64,000 bases of DNA from Pirellula sp. GTDB taxonomy: Bacteria; Planctomycetota; Planctomycetia; Pirellulales; Pirellulaceae. This document shows positions 35,501 through 44,050 of the stretch, piece after piece. The DNA lies in NCBI GenBank assembly GCA_021300155.1, contig JAJTID010000021.1:1-64000 (forward strand). The letters run 5' to 3'. The translations under genes and the position numbers were made by a program. The notes beneath the pieces are model-generated. The model ran no database searches and was not told the origin of the DNA. It worked only from the letters and a program-made list of their open reading frames with translations. How positions within the stretch are numbered: position 1 is the first letter of the stretch; every line of letters begins with the position of its first letter.

Positions 35501-36418
35501 GTGACATCTATCCAACGTGAAATTGCATTGTCGTTGTATCGTTGGTCGACGATGAAAACACGAACCAATATTGCAAGACGGTATATGGCTTTGGGTAGCT
35601 ATCCGGCATCCATTCTTTTCTATCATCGCGTTGCTGACACCTATCCGAACGCATGGACCATTTCGAATGCAAACTTCAAACGGCATTTAGATTGGGTTGA
35701 AAAGCACGCTCGCTTTGCTTCACTGGACGACATTCGAAAGTCACAATTGAATGGACATCGAAGTGTGGCTATGGTAGGTCTAACGTTCGACGACGGGTAT
35801 AGTGAGAATTGCGATATTGCCATTCCGACGCTCTTAGAGCGAAAAATTCCATTTACTTACTTTGTAACGACGCATTTTGTGGAAACGGGAGAACCGTTCC
35901 CGCATGACATCACGGCTGGTCGTCCTTTGCGACCAAACTCCGTCGCTGAGGTCAAGCGTATGGCGGACTCGGGCGTTACGATTGGAGGCCATTCGCATAG
36001 CCATATCGATTTTGGAAAACCGCTTTCCGACGCACAACTCAAGACTGAGATCACAGATGTTCGCAAGAAATTGCAGGATTGGAGCCAGCAACCTGTTCGC
36101 TATTTCGCATTTCCTTATGGGTTGAAACAGAATTTTTCGCAACGAGCTATTGATTGCGTTTTCGAAGCTGGATACGAGTGCTTTGTCAGTGCGGCAGGCG
36201 GCTTGAATTGGCCAGGGCAAGATGCAAATCACCTGGAACGCATTCACGGTGATCCTGGGATGGCCGCTTTGGCGAATTGGCTTACGCTCGATCCGCGCAA
36301 GCTGAAGCTTCAATGCCCGATTACGTACCAGTGCAATAAACCAAATTCAACTTCGATTTCTGTTCCGATGGATGGCACCGTGCAAGCACCTCGCAATCCA
36401 ACGAATGACTCGAAGTAA
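35501..36418 (+). CDS. Polysaccharide deacetylase family protein (CE4 fold)
   Basis: A GTG start at 35501 is supported by aggaga 6-11 bases upstream. 305 residues. CE4 NodB motifs are complete: motif 1 GLTFDDGYSEN (catalytic Asp and metal Asp), motif 2 GGHSHSHIDF (two metal histidines), motif 3 YFAFPYG. There is no signal peptide or membrane helix, which fits cytoplasmic deacetylases of lipid-linked or exopolysaccharide precursors. It is followed by a GT4 glycosyltransferase on the same strand after 39 bases. Confidence 0.88.
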   Translation: MTSIQREIALSLYRWSTMKTRTNIARRYMALGSYPASILFYHRVADTYPNAWTISNANFKRHLDWVEKHARFASLDDIRKSQLNGHRSVAMVGLTFDDGYSENCDIAIPTLLERKIPFTYFVTTHFVETGEPFPHDITAGRPLRPNSVAEVKRMADSGVTIGGHSHSHIDFGKPLSDAQLKTEITDVRKKLQDWSQQPVRYFAFPYGLKQNFSQRAIDCVFEAGYECFVSAAGGLNWPGQDANHLERIHGDPGMAALANWLTLDPRKLKLQCPITYQCNKPNSTSISVPMDGTVQAPRNPTNDSK

Positions 36419-36457
36419 ATTGCAGTCACTGCTGAGATCCTCTTACACAGTTCCTTC

Positions 36458-37675
36458 ATGAATCTTATTGTTGATCCTTTGGCAGTTACCCAACCTCTCT
36501 GCGCAACGACGGCCAATAGCGATTGCGATTTGCACGCTGCGCATATGCATCCTGTTCGGCCATTAAGAACAGCCTTTGCCATTACCAGCATGCCAGTTGG
36601 CGGGGCTGAAACGCTGCTTGTGAATCTGATTCGACGCTTTCGTCGAACACACGTCAATCCATCCGTCGTCTGCTTGAAGGAGCGAGGACCGTTGGGTGAA
36701 GAGATATCGAAGGAGGTCTCTGTCACTCAGAATTGGATCCGGGGCAAGTTCGATGTTGGAGTCGCATTTCGCCTCGCAAAGCACTTTCGTAAAGAATCCA
36801 TCGATGCTGTCGTTACAGTAGGTGCGGGTGACAAAATGTTTTGGGGCCGTATCGCTGCAAAGTTAGCGGGTGTGCCTGTCATCTGTTCCGCATTGCACTC
36901 AACAGGGTGGCCCGACGGTGTTGGAAAACTAAATCGATGTTTGACTCGCATCACGGATGCATTCATTGGTGTTGCGAAACCGCATGGGCAATTCCTCGTA
37001 GACTTCGAAAAGTTCCCGCAGAACAAAGTCGTCGTCATTCCAAACGGAGTGGACACAAACCGTTTTCTTCCTAATGCAGTTGCCAAGAACGATGTTTGCA
37101 AAGAATTAAGGTTCGCGAACAGTTGTAACCTGATAGGAATCGTTGCTGCCTTGAGACCAGAGAAGAACCATGAGTTGTTTGTTCGCGTTGCGAAACGAAT
37201 CGTGGAGCAAAGAAGCGATAGTCATTTTCTGATCATCGGAGACGGGCCTCAGCGACCGGTGATCGAAACGCTTGTTCAGCGATTGGACTTAACGGACCAT
37301 GTCCATTTACTTGGCAACCGCTCTGACACGCCGCGTTTGCTGGCCGCCCTAGACCTGTTCGCATTGACAAGCCACAACGAAGCGAGCCCTGTCTCCATTT
37401 TGGAAGCATTGTCGTGCGAAGTTCCCGTGGTCGCTTCTCGGGTCGGTTCCATTTCCGAGTCTGTTCTCGATCAATGGAATGGCTACACCGTGGAGCCAGG
37501 CAATGAAGAGGAGTTTGCGCGTCGGATAGACGAAATCCTTTCCAACCGTGAATTTGCAAAGCAACTTGGCCAAAACGGTCGCCAACACGTCTTACAAAAC
37601 GGCTCTTTGGACAACATGGTGAATCAGTACGAAGAACTTTTGCATCGAATCTTCGCATTGAAGTCCATTGGCTAG
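36458..37675 (+). CDS. Glycosyltransferase family 4 protein
   Basis: 405 residues; the family sequence begins at about residue 35 (TAFAITSMPVGGAETLLVNL), so a start at the in-frame ATG at 36545 is also possible. The GT-B fold is shown by GGAETLLVNL at the acceptor side, VVVIPNGVDTNRF at the linker, then IVAALRPEKNHELFVRVAKR and the donor-binding E-x-x-P-x-x-x-x-E as NEASPVSILEAL. It should transfer a sugar from a nucleotide donor to a lipid-linked or growing glycan. It belongs with the CE4 and O-antigen ligase genes around it. Confidence 0.9.
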   Translation: MNLIVDPLAVTQPLCATTANSDCDLHAAHMHPVRPLRTAFAITSMPVGGAETLLVNLIRRFRRTHVNPSVVCLKERGPLGEEISKEVSVTQNWIRGKFDVGVAFRLAKHFRKESIDAVVTVGAGDKMFWGRIAAKLAGVPVICSALHSTGWPDGVGKLNRCLTRITDAFIGVAKPHGQFLVDFEKFPQNKVVVIPNGVDTNRFLPNAVAKNDVCKELRFANSCNLIGIVAALRPEKNHELFVRVAKRIVEQRSDSHFLIIGDGPQRPVIETLVQRLDLTDHVHLLGNRSDTPRLLAALDLFALTSHNEASPVSILEALSCEVPVVASRVGSISESVLDQWNGYTVEPGNEEEFARRIDEILSNREFAKQLGQNGRQHVLQNGSLDNMVNQYEELLHRIFALKSIG

Positions 37676-37803
37676 GGGTCATGGGTTGTATTTATTGAGA
37701 AAATTGCGTACTTTCCAGGTTAACGCGTTGCGAACCGCTCCTTCGGAGAAGTGTCTTCCCAGGGAATGTTTTGCGTCCGTCGATTGACCCCACGAGAGAA
37801 AGT

Positions 37804-39180
37804 ATGCTCCATTCCCAACAGTTGCTGGCTGATCCTAGAATTGAACAAGCGAAGAAGCTTCTTCAGGAAGCACTCGCCGAACAGTCCCTAAAGATCGAAT
37901 CGGTTCGTGGACCTCGCCCCGAGCTTATGGAATCTTATGCAAATCAACTCGCACGTCTGGCAGTGGCTCGCGGTGGTGCTCCTTACTTCCCGTATATTTC
38001 TAGCGGAATCGGCAATGGTCCATTTGTCGAATTGGGAGACGGTAGCGTCAAGCTTGACTTTATTGTCGGAATTGGAGTGCATGGCTTAGGGCACAGCCAT
38101 CCTGCCATGTTGCGATCGACGGTCGATGCAGGATTGGAAGATACGGTCATGCAAGGAAACTTGCAACACGATGCCTATTCATTGGAGATGTGCGAGCGAT
38201 TGATTCGATTGGCGACACCATCGGGTGCGCCGCTGCATCATTGTTTGTTGAGTACGAGCGGCGCGATGGCCAATGAGAACTCGTTGAAGATCGCGTTCCA
38301 CAATCGATTCCCAGCATCGCGCGTGATCTGCATGGATAATTGCTTCGCCGGTAGAAGCATCGCGTTGGCCCAATTGACCGATCGACCAGCGTATCGAACG
38401 GGGCTGCCTAAAGCATTAGACGTGGACTTTATCCCGATGTTTCATCCGGCCGATGCTGCGGGAACGACCCGCGGAGCTGTCGATACATTGAACAAACTGC
38501 TGACAAGGCATCCCGGTGAATACGCTTGCTTATGGTTAGAACTCGTTGCCGGTGAAGGTGGCTATTATCCAGGCACACACCAGTATTTCGAATCCCTTTG
38601 TCAAATCTGTCATGACAACAATGTCTTGATCATTTTTGACGAAGTGCAAACGTTTTCCCGATTAAGTCAACCGTTCGCTTTCCGGCATTTCGGACTCGAT
38701 CGATTTGCAGATATTGTCACCCTGGGCAAGGTGACGCAGGTTTGTGCGACGCTGTACGGCGAGAAGCTCAAACCCAAGGGGCCGATCCTTTCGCAAACGT
38801 TTACCGGTGCGACTGCATCGATTCGTGCAGGATTGGCAGTGCTGGACGAACTCGAATCGAAAGGTTGCTTTGGAGAGAATGGTTGGAACATCCGACGCCA
38901 CCAATACTTTCGAAGCAAACTCGAGAGCTTGACTGAAAAATACCCTGGCAAAATCTGTGGGCCATACGGGGAGGGAATGATGATTGCATTCACTCCTGGG
39001 GATGGATCGGCCGAAACGGCGAAAACAATGTTGCAACGACTCTATGATTTAGGATTAATGGGATTCCTCGCTGGCAGTAACCCAAATAGAATCAGATTCC
39101 TACCGCCACCAGGCATCACGACAGAACATCACATCGATCTCGCTTGTTCGATTATCGAGCAAGCGATTGCGGAAAGCTAG
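37804..39180 (+). CDS. Class III PLP aminotransferase (acetylornithine/4-aminobutyrate type)
   Basis: I choose the ATG at 37804 (gagaga in front); a TTG at 37771 would add 11 residues. 458 residues, normal for the class. Features are the first loop GIGVHGLGHSHPAML, the PLP phosphate part LLSTSGAMANENSLKIAF, the metal-like acid in IIFDEVQTFSR (PLP-N1 aspartate) and the Schiff-base lysine in VTLGKVTQVCATLYG. It transfers amino groups between an omega- or alpha-amino acid and 2-oxoglutarate. The substrate cannot be told from motifs. The next genes follow on the same strand at 15 and 22 bases. Confidence 0.85.
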   Translation: MLHSQQLLADPRIEQAKKLLQEALAEQSLKIESVRGPRPELMESYANQLARLAVARGGAPYFPYISSGIGNGPFVELGDGSVKLDFIVGIGVHGLGHSHPAMLRSTVDAGLEDTVMQGNLQHDAYSLEMCERLIRLATPSGAPLHHCLLSTSGAMANENSLKIAFHNRFPASRVICMDNCFAGRSIALAQLTDRPAYRTGLPKALDVDFIPMFHPADAAGTTRGAVDTLNKLLTRHPGEYACLWLELVAGEGGYYPGTHQYFESLCQICHDNNVLIIFDEVQTFSRLSQPFAFRHFGLDRFADIVTLGKVTQVCATLYGEKLKPKGPILSQTFTGATASIRAGLAVLDELESKGCFGENGWNIRRHQYFRSKLESLTEKYPGKICGPYGEGMMIAFTPGDGSAETAKTMLQRLYDLGLMGFLAGSNPNRIRFLPPPGITTEHHIDLACSIIEQAIAES

Positions 39181-39195
39181 CAAGGAATAATTGGA

Positions 39196-39732
39196 ATGAA
39201 GCAAGCCTCAGGACATATCGTCCATGCGGATGAATGCGAAATCGATCTCAAGAATCCTTATGTCGCCGGGGTGCTTGCGTTCTTGATTCCCGGTGCAGGT
39301 CACTTCTATCAAGGAAGGACGAACAAAGCTTACTTGTATGCGGTTTGCATTCTGGGGTTGTTTTTCTTCGGGTTATACCTAGGACAAGGGCGCGTCGTTT
39401 ACGCAGCATGGAATCCAGCCGACTATCGATTGCAGTTCCCTGCACAAGTTTGCGTAGGCGTGCCAGCTTTACCTGCCGTAGTTCAAGCTTGGAGGAATTG
39501 GAACCCTAATCAGCAAACACCAAGAACTGGAAACGCTTGGTCGATATCAGACTTTATGGCCCCACCTACCAGTCCAAGCGAACTCTCCGAATGGCACTTG
39601 AAGGCGTCGGCAGGATTCGAACTTGGATCGCTATTTACTGCGGTGGCAGGTCTATTGAATCTGTTGGCCATATTCGACGCGTTCGCGGGTCCGATGCCTT
39701 TGCCATACACCGATGAGCGGCGCAAGAAGTGA
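39196..39732 (+). CDS. Small membrane protein, TM2-like, hypothetical
   Basis: 178 residues. Two to three hydrophobic helices are predicted (about 21-37, 45-65, 132-155). The first bears the P-G-x-G-H-F-Y-Q-G-R motif (LIPGAGHFYQGRTNKAYLYA) of TM2/DUF6677-like proteins, in which a glycine-rich helix hairpin precedes a basic turn. The middle is a Pro/Thr-rich soluble stretch. It lies 15 bases after the aminotransferase gene and 22 bases before larE, suggesting one operon. Function unknown. Confidence 0.6.
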   Translation: MKQASGHIVHADECEIDLKNPYVAGVLAFLIPGAGHFYQGRTNKAYLYAVCILGLFFFGLYLGQGRVVYAAWNPADYRLQFPAQVCVGVPALPAVVQAWRNWNPNQQTPRTGNAWSISDFMAPPTSPSELSEWHLKASAGFELGSLFTAVAGLLNLLAIFDAFAGPMPLPYTDERRKK

Positions 39733-39754
39733 TCTTCAGGTGACGAACTGCGAA

Positions 39755-40600
39755 ATGTCTTCCGCCAGTCTTGATTCGGTTTCCATCGAGGAAATTGCAA
39801 GCCGATTGGTCCTCTTTGTGAAAGGATTTCCGGACGCGGTGGTCGCTTTCTCGGGAGGTGTCGATAGCGCGGTTGTTGCAGCGGTTTGTTATAGAGCATT
39901 GGGTGATAGATCCGTAGCAGTCACAGGGTATGGCCAAGCAGTAGCACAATCGGAACTGGACGATGCGAAACGTGTCGCACAGCAGATTGGCATTTCGCAT
40001 TACATCGTAGAGACGATGGAAATTCATGATGCCAATTATGTGAAGAACGATGCGAGACGATGCTATTATTGCAAATCGACTCTCTACAACACGCTTGCCA
40101 CCTGGGCGGGAGAACATGGATTCCGGAGGATCTTCTCAGGCACCAATCTCGATGATTTGGGTGATTATCGACCTGGTTTGGAAGCGGCGAAAGAGCATTC
40201 GGTTGTAGCTCCTTTGGCCGAATTGCAAGTAACAAAAGAAATCGTGCGCAAGCTCGCGAAACACTTTGGATTATCCATTTCGGAGAAGCCTGCATCTCCA
40301 TGCTTGGCAAGCCGAATCGCCTATGGTCAGTCGGTGACTCCTGAGCGATTGAGGCAAATCGAATTCGCGGAAACCTATATGCATCGGGCAGGCTATCGTG
40401 ACGTTCGCGTCCGACTGCATGCAGACGGACTGGTGCGTATAGAAATTCACATCGACGACTGGCATCGCGTTGCCGACGCAACGCATCGCGAAACCATGCT
40501 TAAGTACTTTTCTTCGCTAGGATTTCGGTACGTAACGCTAGATCTTGGGTCGCGCCAATCCGGCTCCCTCAATCGCATGCTGCCGATTATTTCGAATTAG
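39755..40600 (+). CDS. larE: LarE-type ATP-dependent sulfur transferase (Fe-S-type cysteines)
   Basis: The ATG at 39755 (MSSAS) has aggtg upstream; an earlier ATG at 39713 overlaps the preceding gene. 281 residues. It has the PP-loop SGGVDS (residues 33-38), the strand FSGTNLDD and the LarE segment KPASPCLASRI. LarE makes the nickel-pincer cofactor by inserting sulfur into the pyridinium ring. Three cysteines are present, C103 and C106 in RRCYYCK and C183 in SPCL. This is the arrangement of LarE versions that use a [4Fe-4S] cluster as sulfur source, rather than a single sacrificial cysteine. No larA, larB or larC is nearby. Confidence 0.85.
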   Translation: MSSASLDSVSIEEIASRLVLFVKGFPDAVVAFSGGVDSAVVAAVCYRALGDRSVAVTGYGQAVAQSELDDAKRVAQQIGISHYIVETMEIHDANYVKNDARRCYYCKSTLYNTLATWAGEHGFRRIFSGTNLDDLGDYRPGLEAAKEHSVVAPLAELQVTKEIVRKLAKHFGLSISEKPASPCLASRIAYGQSVTPERLRQIEFAETYMHRAGYRDVRVRLHADGLVRIEIHIDDWHRVADATHRETMLKYFSSLGFRYVTLDLGSRQSGSLNRMLPIISN

Positions 40601-41033
40601 GAATTATCAATTACGAATTAGGGATCGAATCTTGAAGGACGACAACGCCGTCAGGGCAAAGAGCTATGCATTTGCCGTACGAATCGTAAGGGCGTTTCGA
40701 TATCTCATGGACGAAAAGAAAGAGTATGTGCTTTGCAAGCAATCGTTGCGATCTGGGACATAGATTGGAGCGAATGTTGAAGAAGCGATCGGCGGTCAAT
40801 CAACCAAAGATTTTTTCGCAAAACTTAGCATCGCCTACAAAGAAGCTCGAGAGACTCACTATTGGATACGGTTGTTGACGGACACGGACTATTTAACTTT
40901 GCATCAATCAGAGTCCCTTATCAGAGATGCTGACGAACTGCTAAAGATACTCAGCAGCATTCTCAGAACCATAAAGTCCAAATCCGACGCAAATTCCTAA
41001 CTTGTTCCTAATTCTCAATTCCTAATTCATCTT
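40595..41033. repeat. AT-rich inverted repeats framing the four-helix-bundle pseudogene
   Basis: The left repeat (about 40595-40622) has the words aattaggaatt, caattacgaattagg. The right repeat (about 41003-41033) has ttcctaattctcaattccta. They are complementary in plan (aattagg against cctaatt) and hug the gene closely on both sides. This arrangement is typical for stand-alone S23/four-helix-bundle genes. Confidence 0.6.
40632..41000 (+). pseudogene. Four-helix-bundle (23S rRNA intervening-sequence/S23-type) protein gene with amber interruption
   Basis: From a TTG at 40632 the frame reads LKDDNAVRAKSYAFAVRIV then EKKEYVLCKQSLRSGT, a TAG at 40761-40763, and continues in the same frame: IGANVEEAIGGQSTKDFFAKLSIAYKEARETHYWIRLL and onward to a TAA at 40998. 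The family consensus at the break is RSGTSIGANVEEA, so one base (TCG to TAG) would explain it. Total length (122 codons) is normal. The family occurs free-standing and in 23S rRNA insertions; its function is unclear. All the rest is intact, so the inactivation is very recent or the stop is an error. Confidence 0.75.
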
Positions 41034-41075
41034 TTCCCGCTTGGCTTCGCAAGAGTAATTTGCTAAAGCCGTAGT

Positions 41076-41558
41076 ATGAACATGCAAACGTCGCAAACCA
41101 GCCATTCGCACACGACGGAGCAACTCTACGAGTTGATCGAGCGAAAACTGCACCTATTGCGAGAAATGCAAGCAATGGCAATCGAGCAAGCGGATTTGGT
41201 TACCGAGCACGATATGGGTGGATTGATGTCTGTCCTATCGAGAAAACAATCGCTCATGGAGTCACTGCAATCCGTTCAAGAAGAATTGGCCATCTTCAAA
41301 GATGACGATCCTGAAGCCCGAGTCTGGAGTAGCCCTCAGCGTCGTACTGCTTGCCAGTCCATGGTCAAGGAGTCTGAGCGACTCGTCCAGCAACTCATCG
41401 TTCAAGAGAATCGATCTTTGGACTCCATGAATTTGAAACGAGACTCCATTCAATCGCAATTGAATCAAAATGCTGCCGCCTCACAGATTCAGAAAGCCTA
41501 CGAATCCAATGCGTTTTTGATCGAAGATTCCGTGGCTGAATTTACGGTAGAGGGATAG
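41076..41558 (+). CDS. FlgN-like flagellar export chaperone
   Basis: 160 residues, almost fully helical with no aromatic core. The sequence EQLYELIERKLHLLREMQAMAIEQADLV followed by the central turn and SERLVQQLIVQENRSLDSMNLKRDSIQSQL has the antiparallel hairpin layout of FlgN, the export chaperone for the hook-junction proteins FlgK/FlgL. Similarity is weak by eye. The call rests largely on its position: it ends three bases before flgB. Confidence 0.5.
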   Translation: MNMQTSQTSHSHTTEQLYELIERKLHLLREMQAMAIEQADLVTEHDMGGLMSVLSRKQSLMESLQSVQEELAIFKDDDPEARVWSSPQRRTACQSMVKESERLVQQLIVQENRSLDSMNLKRDSIQSQLNQNAAASQIQKAYESNAFLIEDSVAEFTVEG

Positions 41559-41561
41559 TCG

Positions 41562-42014
41562 ATGTTTCCATCCTTGTTCGCTAACTCCTCGCTGCAGAGT
41601 CTAGAAAAGACCGTTGAATTTACCGATCGACGGCACGCGATTCTTGCCAGCAACATGGCAAACATGGATACGCCGGACTATAAAACACGAGACCTTTCCG
41701 TAGACGGCTTTCAAGAAAGCCTCAAGAACGCTATCGAATCGAAATCGAGAGTAAAAGCAGACTCGCCGGGCCTCCAATTCGATGTATTGCAAGGAGTTGA
41801 GGAAGACGGGCAACCCATGTCCGAAGAGCAAGCGACTCAGCAGGTCTTTGACTCGATGCGACAAGTGGTGTACCACGACGGAAGCGACGACAGTATCGAA
41901 ATGCAAGTGTCACAGATTGCAAAGAACCAATCGCTCCATTCGATGGCTGTCGCTCTGATGCGATCCCAATTCCAAACGCTCAAAATGGCAATTTCAGAAA
42001 GCATTAATGTTTAA
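41562..42014 (+). CDS. flgB: Flagellar basal-body rod protein FlgB
   Basis: 150 residues, normal for FlgB. The N-terminus has the rod-protein signature RRHAILASNMANMDTPDYKTRDL (A-x-N-x-A-N-x-x-T-P-x-Y). A C-terminal helix SQIAKNQSLHSMAVALMRSQFQTLK ends in the usual conserved hydrophobic run. The protein forms the proximal rod of the flagellar basal body. In most genomes flgC and fliE follow at once, but here nothing flagellar follows in the window. The next 600 bases contain a repeated motif that may be an insertion-sequence end. Confidence 0.9.
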   Translation: MFPSLFANSSLQSLEKTVEFTDRRHAILASNMANMDTPDYKTRDLSVDGFQESLKNAIESKSRVKADSPGLQFDVLQGVEEDGQPMSEEQATQQVFDSMRQVVYHDGSDDSIEMQVSQIAKNQSLHSMAVALMRSQFQTLKMAISESINV

Positions 42015-42603
42015 ATTCCATCCGTCGGATTATTAAGTACCATTTTCGCGCGTCAGGTCCCATTTTTAAGCGTCAAGCATCGTTCTGGATGTTTCGGTTC
42101 CTGTGCGCAGATTCGATCGATTGGGCAGAGATGGTGAACAAAATAAGTGTTCGGAGCCTTCGCCCGTATCAGTAATTTGGGCAAAACGAAGCATCTGAAG
42201 TCTGCCGTTATTGAGAAACTTGACAATACATCGAGTCTCGAGAACTTGTTTCCGGATGTTTGGAAGCGGGGCACCCAGAAACAAACGCATCCTATCGCAT
42301 GGAAGGGAAGCAGTTGAGGCATCCATGACGCTAGAGCAAACTGTGACAGCGAAAGTCTCTCATTGGCTAGCTCTGATAGCCAAATGTTCTAGATCTCCGA
42401 AACGACGGCCCTGCATTCACTCCATTCACTCCAGAAGAAGCACACTTTCGCTCTCGCGGAATGCGCTATGCCGCCGTTCGCCTTGCTTCATTGCGATTGA
42501 TAGCTATTTGTTTATTTGGCACGCTAGAGCTTTCCGTGATATCATTGCGATTCGTGATGGAACAAAAGGTAGATTTGTTTTGATAACCATGGAGATACTT
42601 CGT
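42015..42603. other. Non-coding gap after flgB
   Basis: About 590 bases between flgB and the DUF1080 gene. It starts with two 16-base copies of a motif at 42040-42075. A long reading frame through it from 42211 merges into the downstream gene but has no coding character before 42604. No flgC or fliE fragment was recognised. Confidence 0.4.
42040..42075. repeat. Two 20-bp-spaced direct repeats (possible insertion-sequence end)
   Basis: ccattttcgcgcgtca (42040-42055) and ccatttttaagcgtca (42060-42075) agree at 13 of 16 positions and repeat at an exact 20-base period. Multiple short direct repeats at the termini are characteristic of IS21-family elements. No transposase gene remains beside them. 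Confidence 0.35.
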
Positions 42604-43389
42604 ATGAGATCTAGCGGCATTCAATGGATTGTTCTAGCAAACCTGTTGAGCATGTGGATGCTCTCCCCGTTAAGTGCTGAGGTTGGCGTCGGCGCCAAAC
42701 CGCTTCCCAACGCGGAGATTATCTTGGACGGTACCAGAGAGCTGCTGGACAAGAACTGGATCTACTGGGAAGGGCCTCGTTTCGCAAGCAAAATGCCAAT
42801 CCAGTGGAAGATTGTCGAGGATCCAGAAGTAAAGGGAAGCACGTCGGTAATGACAGATGATCCCGCTGCCGTAGGTGGCAAATATGGAACCGCAGACATC
42901 GTTACGAAAAAAGCCTACAGGGACTTTCGATTGCATGTCGAGTTCTTGATCATGAAGCCGAAAGGCAACAGCGGTGTCTATCTCCAAAATAGGTACGAGA
43001 TTCAGATTTTGGATGGTGACAAAACAAATCATGGCATGGCAGCTATCATCAATGAAGCGGCAACCGACTACAGCTTGTACAACGGACTGGGCAAGTGGAA
43101 CGCCTATGACATCACCTTTCGAGCTGCTCGATTCAAAGACGGTAAACGGGTAGAGCAACCCTTGGTGACTTTGTTCTTCAACGGCAAAAAGGTTCATGTG
43201 AATCACAGCATCACCAAAGTTTGGGGTGGACCAAACTCGGGTATCGATGGGGGGAATGACCAGGGACGGGGCATTACGGATGTTCCGGGCGGCCTAAAGC
43301 TGCAAGCCGAAGGACACGATGTTCGCTATCGCAATATCTGGATTCAAGAGTTGGACCTCGTCAAGTCTGACACGGATTTTGTCGAGTAA
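42604..43389 (+). CDS. DUF1080 (3-keto-disaccharide hydrolase-like) secreted protein
   Basis: The ATG at 42604 is chosen, nine bases after ggag; an ATG at 42589 is in frame. 261 residues. A signal peptide (MRSSGIQWIVLANLLSMWMLSPLSAE) precedes a single concanavalin-like jelly-roll domain. Family features include DFRLHVEFLIMKPKGNSGVYLQNRYEIQI, the G-N-S-G-x-Y/F core, and the end LKLQAEGHDVRYRNIWIQEL. DUF1080 proteins are abundant in planctomycetes and act on or bind sugars, with 3-keto-glucoside hydrolysis shown for some. It acts outside the cytoplasm. Confidence 0.85.
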   Translation: MRSSGIQWIVLANLLSMWMLSPLSAEVGVGAKPLPNAEIILDGTRELLDKNWIYWEGPRFASKMPIQWKIVEDPEVKGSTSVMTDDPAAVGGKYGTADIVTKKAYRDFRLHVEFLIMKPKGNSGVYLQNRYEIQILDGDKTNHGMAAIINEAATDYSLYNGLGKWNAYDITFRAARFKDGKRVEQPLVTLFFNGKKVHVNHSITKVWGGPNSGIDGGNDQGRGITDVPGGLKLQAEGHDVRYRNIWIQELDLVKSDTDFVE

Positions 43390-43524
43390 GGATTGCGGGG
43401 AGTGAGGCAACGATAACCCGACATCGCCCAACACACTTTCCCGGCCTCTGTTCTACCTAGCTTCAGTTGGCTTCAATCGTTCTTGTTTTTCTTTCTACGC
43501 GGGCAAGGATTTATAGGATAGATT

Positions 43525-44040
43525 GTGCGGTTACTAGACAATGCGATTGCAGCGATGTTTCTCTCGTTTATTGTTGGGATGGCGGTCAATGCGTTGCTCC
43601 GACGGCTTGAAATCTACGAGAGGCTTAGCAATCTTCGCCTGTTCTCGGATCCGAAATCATTCGAGAACATAGGGGTACTTTGGTATCGCAAGATTCTACT
43701 TGCAACTCCCTTGCGTTATTTCAATCCAAACATTCGCTTTTCTTCGAATCGAAGCAAAGAAACACTTGACTCGATCAGAGTGCATATGGCCAATGCGGAA
43801 GTATCGCATTGGGTCGGATTCTTTGCCATGCTGCCGGTCATGGTCGCGGCATGGTGGTATCGTGGTTCCACTGTTGGCTTGGCCTACCTAGTCCTTAACG
43901 TATTAGGCAATCTTTATCCGTGCTTATTACAGCAGTACAATAAGAATCGACTCAACAAAGTCATCGCTATCACAAAGAAACGGAATGCTAGAAATGGGCC
44001 GTCAGGAATTATTTCGACTGGTGTAAATCTCGAAACGTGA
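43525..44040 (+). CDS. CrtO-like membrane acyltransferase family protein (tentative)
   Basis: A GTG start at 43525 is preceded by taggat. 171 residues with an N-terminal helix (about 7-25) and a C-terminal pair (about 100-140). Family hints are WYRKILLATPLRYFNPNI and the last part VSHWVGFFAML, then GNLYPCLLQQYNKNRLNKVI. The latter resembles N-x-P-C-I-L-I-Q-R-Y-N-R of glycosyl-diaponeurosporenoate acyltransferase-type proteins. Those act on membrane glycolipids. No carotenoid genes are nearby, so the substrate here is unknown. Confidence 0.5.
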   Translation: MRLLDNAIAAMFLSFIVGMAVNALLRRLEIYERLSNLRLFSDPKSFENIGVLWYRKILLATPLRYFNPNIRFSSNRSKETLDSIRVHMANAEVSHWVGFFAMLPVMVAAWWYRGSTVGLAYLVLNVLGNLYPCLLQQYNKNRLNKVIAITKKRNARNGPSGIISTGVNLET

Positions 44041-44050
44041 TGTTGTGCAT

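Noticed and set aside
1159-40763. Amber codons in three otherwise open genes, as a sign of TAG recoding
   Set aside because: TAG is used as a normal stop by intact genes here (for example at 968 and 5865), so reassignment is unlikely; the interrupted frames are better explained as young pseudogenes.
42211-42603. N-terminal extension of the DUF1080 gene
   Set aside because: The signal peptide and ribosome site fit the ATG at 42604; the extension has no coding pattern and would bury the signal peptide.
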